NCBI RefSeq assembly: GCF_000247815.1
Contig: NC_021678.1
Coordinates: 4,175,425 to 4,239,424 of the forward strand
Direction: 5' to 3'
Origin: Ficedula albicollis
Lineage: Eukaryota > Chordata > Aves > Passeriformes > Muscicapidae
Length of the DNA: 64,000 nt
Of this stretch, positions 62,721-64,000 are shown piece by piece. Numbering within the stretch: the first letter of the stretch is position 1; the number at the start of each line of letters is the position of its first letter. The notes beneath the pieces are model-generated. The model made no database searches and was not told the DNA's origin. It saw nothing but the letters and a program-made list of their open reading frames with translations. Made by a program: the position numbers and the translations under genes.

Positions 62721-63599
62721 TGCTACAAATCCCTGGCAAACCCTTTAGCTGGACTGAACCACTGTCCCCCTGTTTGACTGCAAACAGCATTCCAAGTGGA
62801 ATATTGAAAGCTCTTGGGGACACTGAACACACTGCACAGACCATCCTGAAGACCCACTTGATATCCAACAGCCTCAACTTGTCAAAGGGAGCCAGGATTC
62901 CCCCTGGAGATGGAATATTAAAAATCTGACTGAAAGGGATCCTCCTCTTGCCTCTCTCATTCATTATCCCACCTGCCTTCCCTCCTGGATGTCAGCACAG
63001 CATCCCCACCCAAGAACAAATCCTTGAGAAGAAGATCAAGTGCTGTGCTGCAGGTGTAGCTTCTCTCCTCATAAATCCTTGGACAAAGTTGATAAATCTC
63101 AGGTTTTAGGGCTGCAGGAAAGAAACCAAAGGGATTTGTCCCAGTTTTTTGGAGGTGGGGGCAGGAAGAGGGAGGGAGAAGAAAATCATGAACCTAGAGA
63201 GCTGTTTCTTGCAGGGCTCGCAAACTCCAGAGCTTTTTTAGAGGGTCATTTATTGTTGAAACAGGTGCTGTATTAACTGAGACAGCTTATTTAATATGAA
63301 AATAACACATTAGTGATCAATATTTTTAATTAGCTACCCAAAATTATAGCCGAGCACAGTCACCACTGCCCACTGCCCTTTCCCAGCAGGTTTTGCAGGT
63401 CTGGGTCACTGATGGGAGCTGGGCAGAGCACTGAAACAACACCAGGGCTGAGAACAACCTGTTGGGGACTGTCACACACCCCTCACACACGCTGACACAC
63501 CAGCTCCAGGATAAGAAATTGCTGTCCAGAAGGACAAATCATACCCCCAGGTAAGGGACTCTGCCCCTCAGGGCACATCCACACACACAGTGACAGGAT

Positions 63600-63880
63600 T
63601 CAGTGCCAGGACACAGGGAATGGCAGGGGATGGATGGGATTGTGGGATGGAATTGTTCCCTGGGAGGGTGGGCAGGCCCTGGCACAGGGTGCCCAGAGCA
63701 GCTGTGGCTGCCCCTGGATCCCTGGCAGTGTCCAAGGCCAGGCTGGATGGGGCTTGGAGCAGCCTGGGATGGTGGAAGGTGTCCCTGCCCTGAGACTGGA
63801 TGGGCTTTAAGATCTCCCCCAGCCCCAACCATTCTGGGCTTTAAGATCTCTCCCAGCCCAAACCATTCTGGGATTCTAGG
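63600..63880 (+). mobile_element. CR1 LINE 3' fragment
   Basis: Plus-sense tail with the regular blocks. Its 3' end is locally duplicated: ctttaagatctcccccagcc and ctttaagatctctcccagcc stand about 40 bases apart before the final attctgggattctagg. Confidence 0.85.
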
Positions 63881-64000
63881 AATAGCAAGAATATTTTCTT
63901 CAAATATTTAAGGCAAAATGACAGAAGTAAAAGAAGAAGAAGATTTGAAGACTGTTAGAAGACTATTAGAAGACTAATAGTCTGCAAACTAAAAGCACTC

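Larger units (their letters stand above)
62127..64000 (-). other. PCDH15 intron 5' of the EC5/EC6 exon (partial)
   Basis: Contains a 10-bp repeat array at 62151-62190, a 53-bp direct repeat at 62638-62720 and a plus-strand CR1 tail at 63600-63880. No further exon is visible, so the next upstream exon (rest of EC5) must lie beyond 64000. Confidence 0.7.

Overview
This window is vertebrate, almost certainly avian (probably songbird) genomic DNA. It holds one recognisable gene, protocadherin-15 (PCDH15), on the minus strand. Nine short exons lie between 1599 and 62126, separated by introns of 1.4 to 11.7 kb. All nine have AG acceptors and GT donors, and their phases join without a break. Read from high to low coordinates they give 1338 nt of uninterrupted coding sequence (445 whole codons plus a split codon at each end). 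The product runs from the last strand of extracellular cadherin repeat EC5, through EC6, EC7, EC8 and EC9, into the start of EC10. The gene call rests on recognising PCDH15-specific wording in these repeats (for example [95 protein letters not shown]). No alignment was run. The 5' exons (signal peptide, EC1 to most of EC5) lie beyond position 64000, and the 3' exons (rest of EC10, EC11, membrane-proximal domain, transmembrane segment, cytoplasmic tail) lie below position 1.

Layout on the plus strand: 1-1598 intron with a CR1 fragment; 1599-1711 exon (EC9/EC10); 3886-4026 exon (EC9); 4027-15122 intron with a 700-bp (AAGAG)n array, several CR1 tails and an 844-bp tandem duplication; 15123-15239 exon (EC8/EC9 boundary); 15240-25332 intron with a 47-bp minisatellite broken by poly-G; 25333-25557 exon (EC8); 25558-26924 short intron made largely of a tandemly duplicated CR1 fragment; 26925-27230 exon (EC7/EC8); 27231-38297 intron with 371-bp and 206-bp tandem duplications; 38298-38426 exon (EC6/EC7); 38427-50083 intron with an inverted CR1 pair and an ERVL-like LTR remnant; 50084-50177 exon (EC6); 55141-55220 exon (EC6); 55221-61993 intron with the largest poly-G tracts and an N gap; 61994-62126 exon (EC5/EC6); 62127-64000 intron.

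The non-exonic sequence is dominated by 5'-truncated CR1 LINE fragments in both orientations, many local direct tandem duplications (about 46 to 844 bp), simple repeats, and eight pure poly-G runs (44 to 611 bp). The poly-G runs look like assembly artefacts: they replace or interrupt CR1 or minisatellite sequence, all lie on the same strand, and one abuts an N gap. I found no second protein-coding gene, no RNA gene and no undescribed molecular system. The items most worth a second look are the poly-G tracts, the 140-copy pentanucleotide array, the near-identical tandem duplications and the non-canonical cadherin linkers.
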